A stretch of 64,000 bases of DNA from Flavobacterium pisciphilum. GTDB taxonomy: Bacteria; Bacteroidota; Bacteroidia; Flavobacteriales; Flavobacteriaceae. Below the pieces are notes generated by a model. That model saw nothing but the letters and a program-made list of their open reading frames with translations. It had not been told where the DNA came from and searched no databases. Where the stretch lies: assembly GCF_020905345.1 (NCBI RefSeq), contig NZ_JAJJMO010000001.1, positions 5,084,001-5,148,000 on the forward strand, in the 5' to 3' direction. This document shows positions 1-9,242 of this stretch, in pieces. The translations under genes were made by a program, and so were the position numbers. Position 1 is the stretch's first letter, and each line of letters opens with the position of its first letter.

Positions 1-1
1 C

Positions 2-226
2 ATTGTTTTTACAGCTGGAATAGGAGAAAACTCATCGTATATGCGAAAACTAGTATGTACAGATATGGAATATTTTGGAATAGAGTTAGATCAGGACAAA
101 AATCAGATTCGCTCTAAATCCATTCGTGAAATTAATACAGAAACATCTAAAACCAAAATTTTGGTAATTCCTACAGATGAAGAGTTTGAAATTGCAAATC
201 AGGTTTATCATTTGCTTAAAAACTAA
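2..226 (+). CDS. ackA: Acetate kinase, C-terminal part (cut by the window edge)
   Basis: The reading frame is open from base 2 and ends at 226, giving the last 74 residues. The segment FTAGIGENSSYMRK matches the conserved nucleotide-binding stretch near the C-terminus of acetate kinases, and the tail with VIPTDEEFEIA is also typical. The enzyme interconverts acetate plus ATP and acetyl phosphate in the cytoplasm, with phosphotransacetylase as its usual partner. The N-terminal four fifths lie outside the window. A hairpin terminator follows 25 bases after the stop. Propionate kinase is the main alternative in this fold. Confidence 0.88.
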   Translation: MVFTAGIGENSSYMRKLVCTDMEYFGIELDQDKNQIRSKSIREINTETSKTKILVIPTDEEFEIANQVYHLLKN

Positions 227-250
227 ATAAAATTAATTATTTTATAAAAA

Positions 251-277
251 AAGCTTCTCGTTGAGAGGCTTTTTTTA
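251..277 (+). terminator. Rho-independent terminator after ackA
   Basis: Nine-base arms AAGCTTCTC (251-259) and GAGAGGCTT (263-271) pair with one G-U and are followed by a run of seven T. It separates ackA from the regulator gene downstream. Confidence 0.85.
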
Positions 278-301
278 TATGAAAAATTGAATAAATGTGA
301 T

Positions 302-309
302 TATATTTG
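302..309 (+). promoter_or_regulatory. -7 box of the regulator gene
   Basis: TATATTTG fits the Bacteroidota -7 consensus TAnnTTTG exactly. No good -33 TTG is seen at the usual distance. The box overlaps a possible TTG start at 307, which makes the later TTG at 328 the better start because it would lie about 12 bases into the transcript. Confidence 0.5.
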
Positions 310-327
310 GGCATAAATACCAATATT

Positions 328-3072
328 TTGAAATCAAATCTTCTTAATTTATTTTTCCTCTTTTTTATAACATTTCAAATTCAAGCTCAAGAGTTACTTC
401 CTTTTGTAGAAAATTATAATAAGTCTAATTACGAGGGAGATAACCAAACATGGAGTGTTGCACAAGGGAATGATAATGCAATGTATTTTGCAAACAATCA
501 TTATTTGGTGCGTTATAATGGTGTTGTTTGGGAGAAATATACATTGCCAAACAAAACAATCATTCGTTCAATTATGGTTGATGGTGATAAAATCTATTCA
601 GGATCGTATAAAGAATTTGGTTATTGGTATAGAGAAGATGGAAAAATGAAATACGTTTCTATTTCTAAAAATAGGAGGGTATTTGATGAAAATGAAAATG
701 AAGAGGTTTGGAAAATTTTTAAACTGAATGATTTAATTTATTTTCAATCATTCAATCAGATTTTTGTTTACGACGGAAAATCAATCAAAAAAACGAAGCT
801 ACCATTTTTAATATCTTATTGCTTTATTATCAATAATCGGTTGCTTATAGCTTCTGTTGAACATGGGGTTTTTGTTGTTAATGGAAACAAATTAAATCCT
901 GTAAAAGGTTGGGGAACTTTAAAAAACAATGTCATTCATGCTATTGAAAAGTATCAGAATAAAATATACATTTTTACACATAAAAAAGGAATTTTTGTAG
1001 AAAACAAAGGAAATTTGATTGCTTGGGATAATCCATTAAATGAGGTTTTAAAGAATGCAAATATAAATGTTGCCCGATTTTTAAAAAACAACAAACTTAT
1101 AATTGGTACAGCTGGAGAAGGTGTCTATATGTTTGATTTTAATGATAATTCTTTTAAAAACATCAATAGGAAAAATGTATTGATGAACAATTCTATTTTG
1201 AGTATTGGATTGGATAAAGAAGATGACTTATGGCTAGGTTTGGATAACGGAATAGCTCATATCGAAGTTACATCGCCAGTTTCTATTTTTTATGATAATT
1301 CAGGAATTTTAGGATCGGTATATTCAGTTGTAAACATTGATAAAGGATATTTAATGGCATCCAATCATGGTGTTTTTAAATATGCGGATAAAAAACTTTC
1401 CTTGATTCCTAATAGTCAAGGACAAGCTTGGAATATAAGTAAAGTAGATAATAGATACTTTATTGGTCATAATGAAGGAACATTCTTGTATGGAAACGGA
1501 CAGTTTTCTAAGTTAAACACAACAAATGGGGGATGGAATTTAACCAAAAGTAATATTGGTAATTCTTATTTTCAAGCAACTTATAGTGGCGTTGTTGTAT
1601 ATAAAGATATTAATAACCTAGAACAAAAAGTAGTCTTAAAAGGATTAAGAAAGCCTATAAAATACGTCGCTCAAAACAGAAAAAATGAGGTATGGGCGGC
1701 TGATAATTATAGAGGTTTATATAGAATTTTATATAACGATAATTATGAAACTACAAAAGTAGAAAATGTTACGCAGCACAGTAAAATTGGAAATGACTTT
1801 GGTGTGAAAATATTTGAGTTTAGAAAAGAAATTCTTTTTTTGATAAATAAAACTTGGTACACTTATAATTCGATATCCAATCTTCTGGAAAAGAATGAAC
1901 TTTTTAATTCTAATTTTAATAATATCACAGATGTGGCAGCTATTGATGAAAATCATTTTATCTTATTGCAAGAAGGGCTTTTATATCATATTTATGCAAA
2001 TGGTAATAAATTTATATGGAATAGTATTCAAGAGAAATATTATAAAGGAAAAATCATCAATGACAACCTAAATATATTTAAAAGTAAGAACAACTACTTA
2101 TTGAATTTGGATGATGGTTTTATTTTATTTCAACCCAAAGATATAAATAGCCAAAAATTAGATTTAAAGGTTGAGGCATTCAATGACGAAAACTTAATCG
2201 AAAACAATTCTAGTATAAATTATAATTCAGAATTAAGGATAAATGTAATCTCAGGCCTATTTGGTGCAGCTAAGCCAAATTTATTTTATAAAATTAATGA
2301 TGAGAATAATTTTAGGTCTATAAAAGATGGTTTAATCGTTTTGAATAACTTAAATAGTGGTTCACATGGTATAGAAATTTATAATCATGATGGGCTAAGC
2401 TATAGCAAAATTTCGAGTTTTGATTTTCTTGTTGCAAAGCCATGGTATCTTTCCTATTGGATGCTTTTATTGTATTTGTCTTTTATAGCAGGTATTTTGT
2501 ATATCTATTATAGATGGAATAAGATGCGTTATTTACAAAAACTAGAATTAAGAGAAGAGGAGCTAAGACATCAAAAGGAAATTCTAGAAATGGAATTGAA
2601 AGCAGAGAATGATTTGAATAGTCAAGAGTACCAAAAACATATTCTGGAACTTGAATTGCAAACCAAATCATCAGAGGTTGCTGGTAAATCTCTTTCTATC
2701 GCTAAACAAAGTGAAATGATTGAAAAGATTCAGAGTATTTTAGATTCTGAAACCGACTTTAATAAACTTAAGAGTGAGATTAAAAAAGCTATAAAAATAA
2801 ATGCTGTCAATAAACACGAATGGGAAACTTTTGAAAATAACTTAAATCAAATTCACAATGAATTTGTATCAAATCTTTTGCAAAAATATCCTAGTTTAAC
2901 TTCAAAGGATGTTAAGCTTTGCATTTACTTAAAAATGAATCTTTCTTCAAAAGAGATTGCACCTTTAATGAATATTTCATTTAGAGGAGTAGAACTACAT
3001 CGTTATCGATTAAGAAAGAAATTGAATCTAGTTCAAGATGAAAACCTTTCTAACTTTTTATTAAATCTATAA
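328..3072 (+). CDS. Membrane-spanning beta-propeller/LuxR-HTH regulator (SusC/D activator type)
   Basis: This is a 914-residue sensor-regulator that probably senses a glycan fragment in the periplasm and activates the adjacent susCD genes. In order it shows a signal peptide ending near AQE, repeated two-component-regulator-type propeller blades to about residue 620, a Y_Y_Y-like domain to about 700, one membrane helix at about 706-728 (WYLSYWMLLLYLSF), a coiled coil to about 800, and a LuxR-type helix-turn-helix at about 857-905 (SSKEIAPLMNISFRGVELHR). It has no histidine kinase domain, so it differs from hybrid two-component systems. No ATG is available near the 5' end. I chose TTG 328 over TTG 307 because 307 lies inside the -7 box and the 328 product starts MKSNLLNLFFLFF, a cleaner signal peptide. 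Confidence 0.85.
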   Translation: MKSNLLNLFFLFFITFQIQAQELLPFVENYNKSNYEGDNQTWSVAQGNDNAMYFANNHYLVRYNGVVWEKYTLPNKTIIRSIMVDGDKIYSGSYKEFGYWYREDGKMKYVSISKNRRVFDENENEEVWKIFKLNDLIYFQSFNQIFVYDGKSIKKTKLPFLISYCFIINNRLLIASVEHGVFVVNGNKLNPVKGWGTLKNNVIHAIEKYQNKIYIFTHKKGIFVENKGNLIAWDNPLNEVLKNANINVARFLKNNKLIIGTAGEGVYMFDFNDNSFKNINRKNVLMNNSILSIGLDKEDDLWLGLDNGIAHIEVTSPVSIFYDNSGILGSVYSVVNIDKGYLMASNHGVFKYADKKLSLIPNSQGQAWNISKVDNRYFIGHNEGTFLYGNGQFSKLNTTNGGWNLTKSNIGNSYFQATYSGVVVYKDINNLEQKVVLKGLRKPIKYVAQNRKNEVWAADNYRGLYRILYNDNYETTKVENVTQHSKIGNDFGVKIFEFRKEILFLINKTWYTYNSISNLLEKNELFNSNFNNITDVAAIDENHFILLQEGLLYHIYANGNKFIWNSIQEKYYKGKIINDNLNIFKSKNNYLLNLDDGFILFQPKDINSQKLDLKVEAFNDENLIENNSSINYNSELRINVISGLFGAAKPNLFYKINDENNFRSIKDGLIVLNNLNSGSHGIEIYNHDGLSYSKISSFDFLVAKPWYLSYWMLLLYLSFIAGILYIYYRWNKMRYLQKLELREEELRHQKEILEMELKAENDLNSQEYQKHILELELQTKSSEVAGKSLSIAKQSEMIEKIQSILDSETDFNKLKSEIKKAIKINAVNKHEWETFENNLNQIHNEFVSNLLQKYPSLTSKDVKLCIYLKMNLSSKEIAPLMNISFRGVELHRYRLRKKLNLVQDENLSNFLLNL

Positions 3073-3132
3073 AACATCTTATTTTTTTAGAGATAATATA
3101 TTATTTAACTTTTATTTTTATCAAATTGCAAT

Positions 3133-3168
3133 ACATCATTACTACATCAACATGATGTAGAGTGATGT
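3133..3168 (+). terminator. Long hairpin with TGATGTA repeats, terminator and/or operator
   Basis: The perfect arms CTACATCA (3142-3149) and TGATGTAG (3153-3160) are extended by ACATCA (3133-3138) and TGATGT (3163-3168), making a roughly 16-pair stem with a small internal asymmetry. It is followed by TTTTTTATTTTG, so it can end transcription of the regulator gene. The TGATGTA unit recurs at 3226-3232 nearer susC, so an operator role is also possible. Confidence 0.6.
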
Positions 3169-3277
3169 TTTTTATTTTGTGTAAGTGCTTTTAAATCATT
3201 AATTTAATGTGGTATTTATGCCTTTTGATGTATTCATGTAGTATTTCTATTTAACGTACTATAACGTTGTAATTATC

Positions 3278-3285
3278 TAAGTTTG
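3278..3285 (+). promoter_or_regulatory. -7 box of susC
   Basis: TAAGTTTG matches TAnnTTTG and would start transcription about 25 bases before the susC ATG. An inverted repeat, AACGT (3253-3257) with ACGTT (3264-3268), sits just upstream where a -33 box would be expected. That would suit a promoter that needs an activator. Confidence 0.55.
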
Positions 3286-3314
3286 ACGAACTAACTTTAA
3301 CAATTTATTAATAT

Positions 3315-6300
3315 ATGAGAAATCTTATTTTTAGCTTATTAGCGCTCATTCTACTTCCAGCGTATATGTCTGGTCAAGTAATTAAAGGTAAGGTTTTGGA
3401 TTCACAAGGCATGGCAATTCCAGGAGCAATGGTAGTAGCTACAGAATCTAGAACTTCAACTGACACAGATTTTGATGGTAATTTTGAACTTAAGGGCAAA
3501 ATAGGAGAGCCATTAAAAATTAGCATGGTTGGGTTTGAAGCAGTAACGATAAACTCAACTTCAACTCCTATGAGTATAGTTTTGAAAGAATCTGAAGATA
3601 CAGCTTTAAAAGAAGTTGTTGTTATTGGATATGGAACAAGAAAGAAAGTTGATAATACTTCGGCTGTAAGTTCAATCAAATCGGAAGAAATTACTAAAAT
3701 GAAAGTATTGAATGCTTCTCAAGCAATACAAGGTAAAGCAGCTGGGGTTCAGGTTTCAGCTTCAGATGCACCAGGAAGTACACCTTCGATTGTGATTAGA
3801 GGTATTGGTACAGCATTAGGAGGAAGAAGTCCTTTATATGTTGTAGATGGTATGCCAACGGAGAATATCAATAATATCAATACAAATGATATTACTTCTT
3901 ATGAAATTTTGAAAGATGCTTCTGCACTTGCTATCTATGGTACAAGAGGAGCTAATGGTGTAATTATGATTACAACCAAAACAGGAAAAGGAAAACTTAC
4001 TGTTGAGGTAGAGAGTTTTACAGGTTTTAGAACTCCTTTGAAAAAAGTAAAAATGGCTAGTAGTGAAGAATATGCTCGTTATTCAAATCCTACTTACCTA
4101 AAAGACTATCCAGATGGAAGATTTTCGGCTAATCAGCCTTATAATACAAATTGGTTAGATGAAATTACTAGAACAGGATCATACACTCAAAATAATCTTG
4201 CTATTTCAGGGGCTTCAGAGAATATAAAATACTTTTTTAGTGTAGGTAATTATGAAGAAAAAGGTATTTTGAATGGAACGGAATATGGACGTACAACTAT
4301 TAGAAATAATAATGAATTTAAAATTTCTGATAGACTTAAATTAACTCAAAATTTTAGTGTAAGTACTATAAAAAATACACCTAAACCTTTAAGTGCATTT
4401 TCTTCAGCTTATAGACAATCTCCTATAGTTCCAGTACGTTTCCCTAGTGGAAAATATGGAGTTGCATTTGATTCAAATGGAGTTGCTTCAGAGAGCGGAA
4501 AGTCATTTAATAATGTTGGAAATCCAGTAGCTCAGTTAGATTATAATAATGAGAAACAGCAAAGTATTATTTTGCAAGGAGGGTTAAAATTAGATTATGA
4601 AATTAGTAAATCATTAAAATTTACTTCTCAATTTAACGGAGAATCATATTCTTACAAGCAATATAATTATGTTGATAATGTAGCTATTTGGTTAGCGGCA
4701 GAACCTTCTCGTGTAGAGTCAGGGTATCCTTCAAGTTTAAATAAAAATACATTAACAAGAACTAGAGAGGATTATTTTAATTGGAACTTATCGAATTACT
4801 TAACATATAACAAGGTTTTTGGTAACATTCATGATATTGAGGTTACTGCTGGTATGGAATCTAATGTGATAGGAAGTAGAGAGAAGTTAACAATTGATAG
4901 AAAGAATGTAGATCCAAATTCTAATTATTGGTCTATAAAAGGGATTAATTCTGCTAGTTCAATAACAGGTTATAAAGATGAAGCTTCTAATGAAAGAAGA
5001 TTAGCATCTTATTTTGGACGTTTCCAATACAAATTAATGGACAGGTATTTACTTACTGGTACTGTAAGACGTGATGGATCATCTCAATTTGCTAAAGACA
5101 AACGTTGGGGAACATTTCCTTCAGTTGGTTTAGGATGGGTAGTATCTAAAGAAAGTTTCTTAAGTAATGTAGAAACAATTAATTTATTAAAATTAAGAGG
5201 TTCTTGGGGTAGATTAGGAAATCAAAATGTACCACTTAATTCACAGTCATTCACTTCAGGAGTAGATGTACCTGGTTTTGGTTCTGGTATAACAATTAAT
5301 TCACAAGTAGATCCTAATTTGTCTTGGGAAATTGTAGAAGAGCTTTCAGCAGGTTTTGACTTTGAAATATTAAACAATAGATTAAAAGGATCTTTTGATT
5401 TGTATGATAAGAATACAACAAATGCAATTTTGAATGTTTTACCATATGCGACTTCAGGATTAAATTTATCTACACCTATACACGTTGGAGAAGTATCTAA
5501 TAAAGGATATGAAATTGCATTGCGTTGGGATGACAAAATAAATGATAATTTGAGCTATTGGGTAGGTGGTAACTTTTCTCATAATAAAAACAAACTTGCA
5601 AGTCTTTCAAATCCTCTAATTGCTGCTACTACTGGTGGAGATTTAGGGAATGGTGAAAATGTTAAGTATCTTGATTATAGTTCAATAGGAAGACCTTTGG
5701 GAAGTTTTTATATGTATGAATATGCAGGTATTGACCCAGCAAATGGTGATATGTTGTATTATAAGGCAGATGGAAGCAAGGTTAAACAACAATTATTAGA
5801 CGAAAGACTTGATAAAAAATATGTAGGTTCAGTATTACCAAAAATTAATTACGGTATTAGTTTAGGATTGAATTATAAAAATATTGATTTTTCTGTTGAC
5901 GGTTATGGTACAGGAGGAGCAAAAGTATACAATGGTAAAAAAGCACAACGATTTGGAGGAGATAATATTGAGTCTTCTTTAACTAATAATTTTTGGACAC
6001 CAACAAATACAACAGCTTCAAATCCAGCACCTTTTAATCAGATTCCAAAAGCTTCGACTTATTACCTAGAATCAGCAGATTTCTTTAGAATCAACAACAT
6101 TACTTTAGGATATAAACTTCCTCTAAAAGAGGATCAGTTTATTAGTTTTTGTAGATTATATGTAAATGCAATTAATCCGTTTATTACACAAAAATTCTCA
6201 GGTTTTTCACCTGATGTTGTAGGAGATGGTAACCCAGTTAGTGGTAATCAAGGGGTAGAGTTAGATGCTTACCCATCATTGAGATCATTTGTTATAGGCG

Positions 6301-6317
6301 CTAATTTAAAATTTTAA
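3315..6317 (+). CDS. SusC/RagA-family TonB-dependent outer membrane transporter
   Basis: This 1000-residue protein imports oligosaccharides across the outer membrane using TonB energy, with SusD as its lid. It has a signal peptide (MRNLIFSLLALILLPAYMSG), a carboxypeptidase-D-like N-terminal domain at about 22-95 (IKGKVLDSQGMAIPGA), the SusC signature VVVIGYGTRKK at about 101-111, a plug domain with PLYVVDGMPTENI and YGTRGANGVIMITTKTGKG, and a long beta-barrel ending in a C-terminal aromatic strand (LRSFVIGANLKF). susD starts 4 bases after its stop. The substrate cannot be read from the protein; the GH144 and GH3 neighbours suggest a beta-1,2-glucan. Confidence 0.95.
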   Translation: MRNLIFSLLALILLPAYMSGQVIKGKVLDSQGMAIPGAMVVATESRTSTDTDFDGNFELKGKIGEPLKISMVGFEAVTINSTSTPMSIVLKESEDTALKEVVVIGYGTRKKVDNTSAVSSIKSEEITKMKVLNASQAIQGKAAGVQVSASDAPGSTPSIVIRGIGTALGGRSPLYVVDGMPTENINNINTNDITSYEILKDASALAIYGTRGANGVIMITTKTGKGKLTVEVESFTGFRTPLKKVKMASSEEYARYSNPTYLKDYPDGRFSANQPYNTNWLDEITRTGSYTQNNLAISGASENIKYFFSVGNYEEKGILNGTEYGRTTIRNNNEFKISDRLKLTQNFSVSTIKNTPKPLSAFSSAYRQSPIVPVRFPSGKYGVAFDSNGVASESGKSFNNVGNPVAQLDYNNEKQQSIILQGGLKLDYEISKSLKFTSQFNGESYSYKQYNYVDNVAIWLAAEPSRVESGYPSSLNKNTLTRTREDYFNWNLSNYLTYNKVFGNIHDIEVTAGMESNVIGSREKLTIDRKNVDPNSNYWSIKGINSASSITGYKDEASNERRLASYFGRFQYKLMDRYLLTGTVRRDGSSQFAKDKRWGTFPSVGLGWVVSKESFLSNVETINLLKLRGSWGRLGNQNVPLNSQSFTSGVDVPGFGSGITINSQVDPNLSWEIVEELSAGFDFEILNNRLKGSFDLYDKNTTNAILNVLPYATSGLNLSTPIHVGEVSNKGYEIALRWDDKINDNLSYWVGGNFSHNKNKLASLSNPLIAATTGGDLGNGENVKYLDYSSIGRPLGSFYMYEYAGIDPANGDMLYYKADGSKVKQQLLDERLDKKYVGSVLPKINYGISLGLNYKNIDFSVDGYGTGGAKVYNGKKAQRFGGDNIESSLTNNFWTPTNTTASNPAPFNQIPKASTYYLESADFFRINNITLGYKLPLKEDQFISFCRLYVNAINPFITQKFSGFSPDVVGDGNPVSGNQGVELDAYPSLRSFVIGANLKF

Positions 6318-6321
6318 TAAT

Positions 6322-7782
6322 ATGAAAAGATTATATATATCAATATTTGTACTTTCTGGATTATTCTTTTCTGGATGCGCAAATGATTTTCTAGATGTAG
6401 ATCAAACTGAGACACTTCCAGATGATCCAAGTCTAATAAATAATGATGAAGGAGCTAAAAGTTTAGTGACAGCAATCTACAATCAATTTTTAAGCTGGGA
6501 TATGTCATCTTTTGGTTGGATTGCAGTATCAAGTATCATTTCAGATGATGCAGATAAAGGTTCAGATCCTGGAGATACAGGAGTAGACAAAGATATTATC
6601 GATGGATTAACTTATAATGCTTCAACTCCATCATTCCAATCTGTTTGGAATGCTAATTATGTAGGGATAAATAGATGTAATCAAGCTTTGTTATTTTTTC
6701 CAAAGTTAGATAAAGTAACACCAGCTTTGAAAACTAGATTAGAAGGTGAAGCTAAGTTCATGAGAGCTTTTATGTACTTTACTTTAGTAAAAGGATATGG
6801 AGGGGTGCCTATTATTGATCATCCACCAATTCCAGGTTCAGATGCAGACAGAACAATGCAATTGACACGTAGATCAGCAGCAGAAGTGTATGCCTTTATT
6901 GAAAAAGACTTAAATGATGCAATAACAAATTTACCTGATAGATCAACTTACGGACCAGAAGATAAAGCTCGAGTTTCTAAAGGTTCTGCTTATGCTTTAT
7001 TAGCAAAAGTAAATCTATATCAAAAAAATTGGCAAAAAGTTATTGATAATTGCGATAAAGTAACAGGATATAGCCTAGTTTCAGATTATGCTTCTATGTA
7101 TAAAAAAGAAGGAGAATTTGGATCAGAATCTATTTTTGAAATTAATGGAGTAGGATCTACTTCTAGTCCAGGATTCGGAATTGCTAATTATACTGCTTCA
7201 CAATCTCCACGTGGTACAGGTGGATGGGGTTGGGGTTTCAATACACCATCTGAAGGATTAGCAAAAGCTTATGAAGTTGGAGATGTTAGAAAAAATGCAA
7301 CTATTATTTTTAGAGGGTCTACATTGTATGATGGTAGAGTAATTCCTGCTACTGTAGCTAACGCCATGTATAACTATAAAGCATATTCATCTGATTTCTA
7401 TAACCAAGAGTTTACAGATACCAATCTTAGATATTTAAGATATGCTGAAGTTTTATTAATGAAAGCTGAGGCGCTAAACGAAGTAGGGCAAACAGCAACA
7501 GCTATTCCTTTATTAAATCAAGTTCGTCAAAGAGCAGGGTTAGGTATTACACCAGCTGTATCTCAAGATGATGTTAGAAAAGCAATCTGGAAAGAAAGAA
7601 GAGTAGAGTTGGCTTTTGAGCATGATAGATGGTTTGACCTTGTAAGAACTGGTCAAGCAGAAGCAGCTATGGCAGCAGATGGAAAAACTTTTATTGTAGG
7701 AAAACATGAATTATTTCCTATTCCAAATTCATTCTTAAGAGAGGCATCAGGTCTTTCACAACAAAACCCAGGAGGTTACTAA
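6322..7782 (+). CDS. SusD/RagB-family surface glycan-binding lipoprotein
   Basis: The 486-residue product begins with a lipoprotein signal (LSGLFFSGCAND), so it should be acylated and surface exposed as the lid of the SusC transporter. TPR-like SusD helices are visible, including EGEAKFMRAFMYFTLVKGYGGVPII and the C-terminal RAGLG...WKERRVELAFEHDRWFDLVRTG block that marks the family. The protein ends in the usual FPIPNSF...QNPGGY tail. It lies directly after susC and before a terminator, so susCD probably form the high-expression core, with some read-through into the enzyme genes. Confidence 0.95.
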   Translation: MKRLYISIFVLSGLFFSGCANDFLDVDQTETLPDDPSLINNDEGAKSLVTAIYNQFLSWDMSSFGWIAVSSIISDDADKGSDPGDTGVDKDIIDGLTYNASTPSFQSVWNANYVGINRCNQALLFFPKLDKVTPALKTRLEGEAKFMRAFMYFTLVKGYGGVPIIDHPPIPGSDADRTMQLTRRSAAEVYAFIEKDLNDAITNLPDRSTYGPEDKARVSKGSAYALLAKVNLYQKNWQKVIDNCDKVTGYSLVSDYASMYKKEGEFGSESIFEINGVGSTSSPGFGIANYTASQSPRGTGGWGWGFNTPSEGLAKAYEVGDVRKNATIIFRGSTLYDGRVIPATVANAMYNYKAYSSDFYNQEFTDTNLRYLRYAEVLLMKAEALNEVGQTATAIPLLNQVRQRAGLGITPAVSQDDVRKAIWKERRVELAFEHDRWFDLVRTGQAEAAMAADGKTFIVGKHELFPIPNSFLREASGLSQQNPGGY

Positions 7783-7798
7783 AAAATAGAATACCAAA

Positions 7799-7838
7799 AA
7801 TCACTTCCTTCAACTCTGGAGGAAGTGATTATTTATTA
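7799..7838 (+). terminator. Terminator between susD and the enzyme genes
   Basis: AATCACTTCC (7799-7808) pairs with GGAAGTGATT (7821-7830) around a 12-base loop. The T-run is interrupted (ATTTATT), so it may only attenuate transcription into the glycosidase genes. Confidence 0.65.
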
Positions 7839-7856
7839 ATTGCATAAATTTTTATA

Positions 7857-9230
7857 ATGATTAGAATTTCAGTTTTATTAATCTCTTTTGCTTTTTTTGG
7901 TTGCGGTTCTAATGCTGACAAATCAAAAGATAGTGCAACAGTGACTTCAGAAGTTGTAAAACTAACGGATGAAGAGCTTGTTGAAGTAGTGCAAAAACAA
8001 ACTTTTAAATATTTTTGGGATTATGCCGAACCAAATTCGGGCTTGGCGAGAGAGCGTTATCATCCTGATGGGGTTTATCCCGAAAATGATGCTAATGTTG
8101 TTACAACCGGAGGTTCTGGTTTTGGATTAATGGCGATAGTGTCTGGAATGTCAAGAGGATACATTACAAAGAAAGAAGGTGTTGATAGACTTAATAAAAT
8201 TGCTGATTTCTTGGACAAAGCTGACCGTTTTCACGGAGCTTGGTCACATTGGATAGATGGAAATACAGGAAAAGTAAAGCCGTTTGGAACTAAAGATAAT
8301 GGAGGAGATTTAGTTGAGACTTCATTTTTGGTTAGTGGAATGATTACAGTTCGTGAATATTTAAAAAATGGTTCAGATACTGAAAAAGCAGTTGCTAAAA
8401 AATATGACGCACTTTGGAAAGGTGTAGATTGGAAATGGTATACTAATAACAAAAATGTATTGTATTGGCATTGGTCGCCTACCTACGATTGGCAAATGAA
8501 CTTTCCTCTAGAAGGATATAATGAATGTTTGATTACTTATATATTGGCAGCAGCTTCGCCAACACACCCAATTACACCGAAAGAATACCACGAAGGTTGG
8601 GCAAGAAACGGAGGAATAGTTTCGACTAAATCGAAATATAACATTCCTCTGGTTTTAAAGCACAATGGAGCCGAAGAATATGGAGGTCCTTTATTTTGGG
8701 CACATTATTCTTATGTTGGACTAGATCCAAATCAGTTAACCGATAAGTATGCTAACTATTGGGATTTAAATGTAAATCACGTAAAAATTGATTATGAGTA
8801 CTGTGTAGAGAATCCTAAGAAATATAAAGGATATGGCCCAGATTATTGGGGACTAACAGCATCATATTCTAGAAACTCAGATGGAACTACAGGTTACAAT
8901 GCACATATGCCAAGTAACGATGTAGGAGTTATTGCTCCAACAGCAGCAATAAGCTCAATTGTTTATACACCAAAAGAGTCTATTGCGGTAATGCGTAATT
9001 TATATGAAAATCACAAAAAAGATGCTTGGGGAGTAGCTGGATTTTATGATGCAAGTAGCCTACAATATGGATGGACAGCTCAACGCTATTTGGCGATAGA
9101 TCAAGGCCCAGAAGTAGTAATGATAGAAAACTATCGTACAGGTTTATTATGGGAATTATTCATGAATGCTCCAGAAGTAAAACAAGGGTTAATAAACTTG
9201 GGTTTTCACTCAGGTAAATACGGATTCTAG
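7857..9230 (+). CDS. Glucoamylase-like family protein, probable GH144 beta-1,2-glucanase
   Basis: The 457-residue product has an N-terminal lipoprotein signal (LISFAFFGCGSNAD) and an (alpha/alpha)-type glycosidase domain from about residue 38. FKYFWDYAEPNSGLARERYHP, GGSGFGLMAIVSGMSRGYI, GTKDNGGDLVETSF and EGYNECLITYILAAASPTHPI are hallmarks of the glucoamylase-like family that includes GH144 endo-beta-1,2-glucanases and sophorose-releasing enzymes. Conserved acidic residues that could act in catalysis are D147, D151, E154, E219 and E223; I cannot assign the pair with certainty. The lipoprotein anchor puts it in the outer membrane or periplasm. With GH3 downstream it should cut beta-1,2-glucan to sophoro-oligosaccharides. 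The GH144 assignment rests on family memory, not on a search. Confidence 0.8.
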   Translation: MIRISVLLISFAFFGCGSNADKSKDSATVTSEVVKLTDEELVEVVQKQTFKYFWDYAEPNSGLARERYHPDGVYPENDANVVTTGGSGFGLMAIVSGMSRGYITKKEGVDRLNKIADFLDKADRFHGAWSHWIDGNTGKVKPFGTKDNGGDLVETSFLVSGMITVREYLKNGSDTEKAVAKKYDALWKGVDWKWYTNNKNVLYWHWSPTYDWQMNFPLEGYNECLITYILAAASPTHPITPKEYHEGWARNGGIVSTKSKYNIPLVLKHNGAEEYGGPLFWAHYSYVGLDPNQLTDKYANYWDLNVNHVKIDYEYCVENPKKYKGYGPDYWGLTASYSRNSDGTTGYNAHMPSNDVGVIAPTAAISSIVYTPKESIAVMRNLYENHKKDAWGVAGFYDASSLQYGWTAQRYLAIDQGPEVVMIENYRTGLLWELFMNAPEVKQGLINLGFHSGKYGF

Positions 9231-9242
9231 AACAGCCTTACA

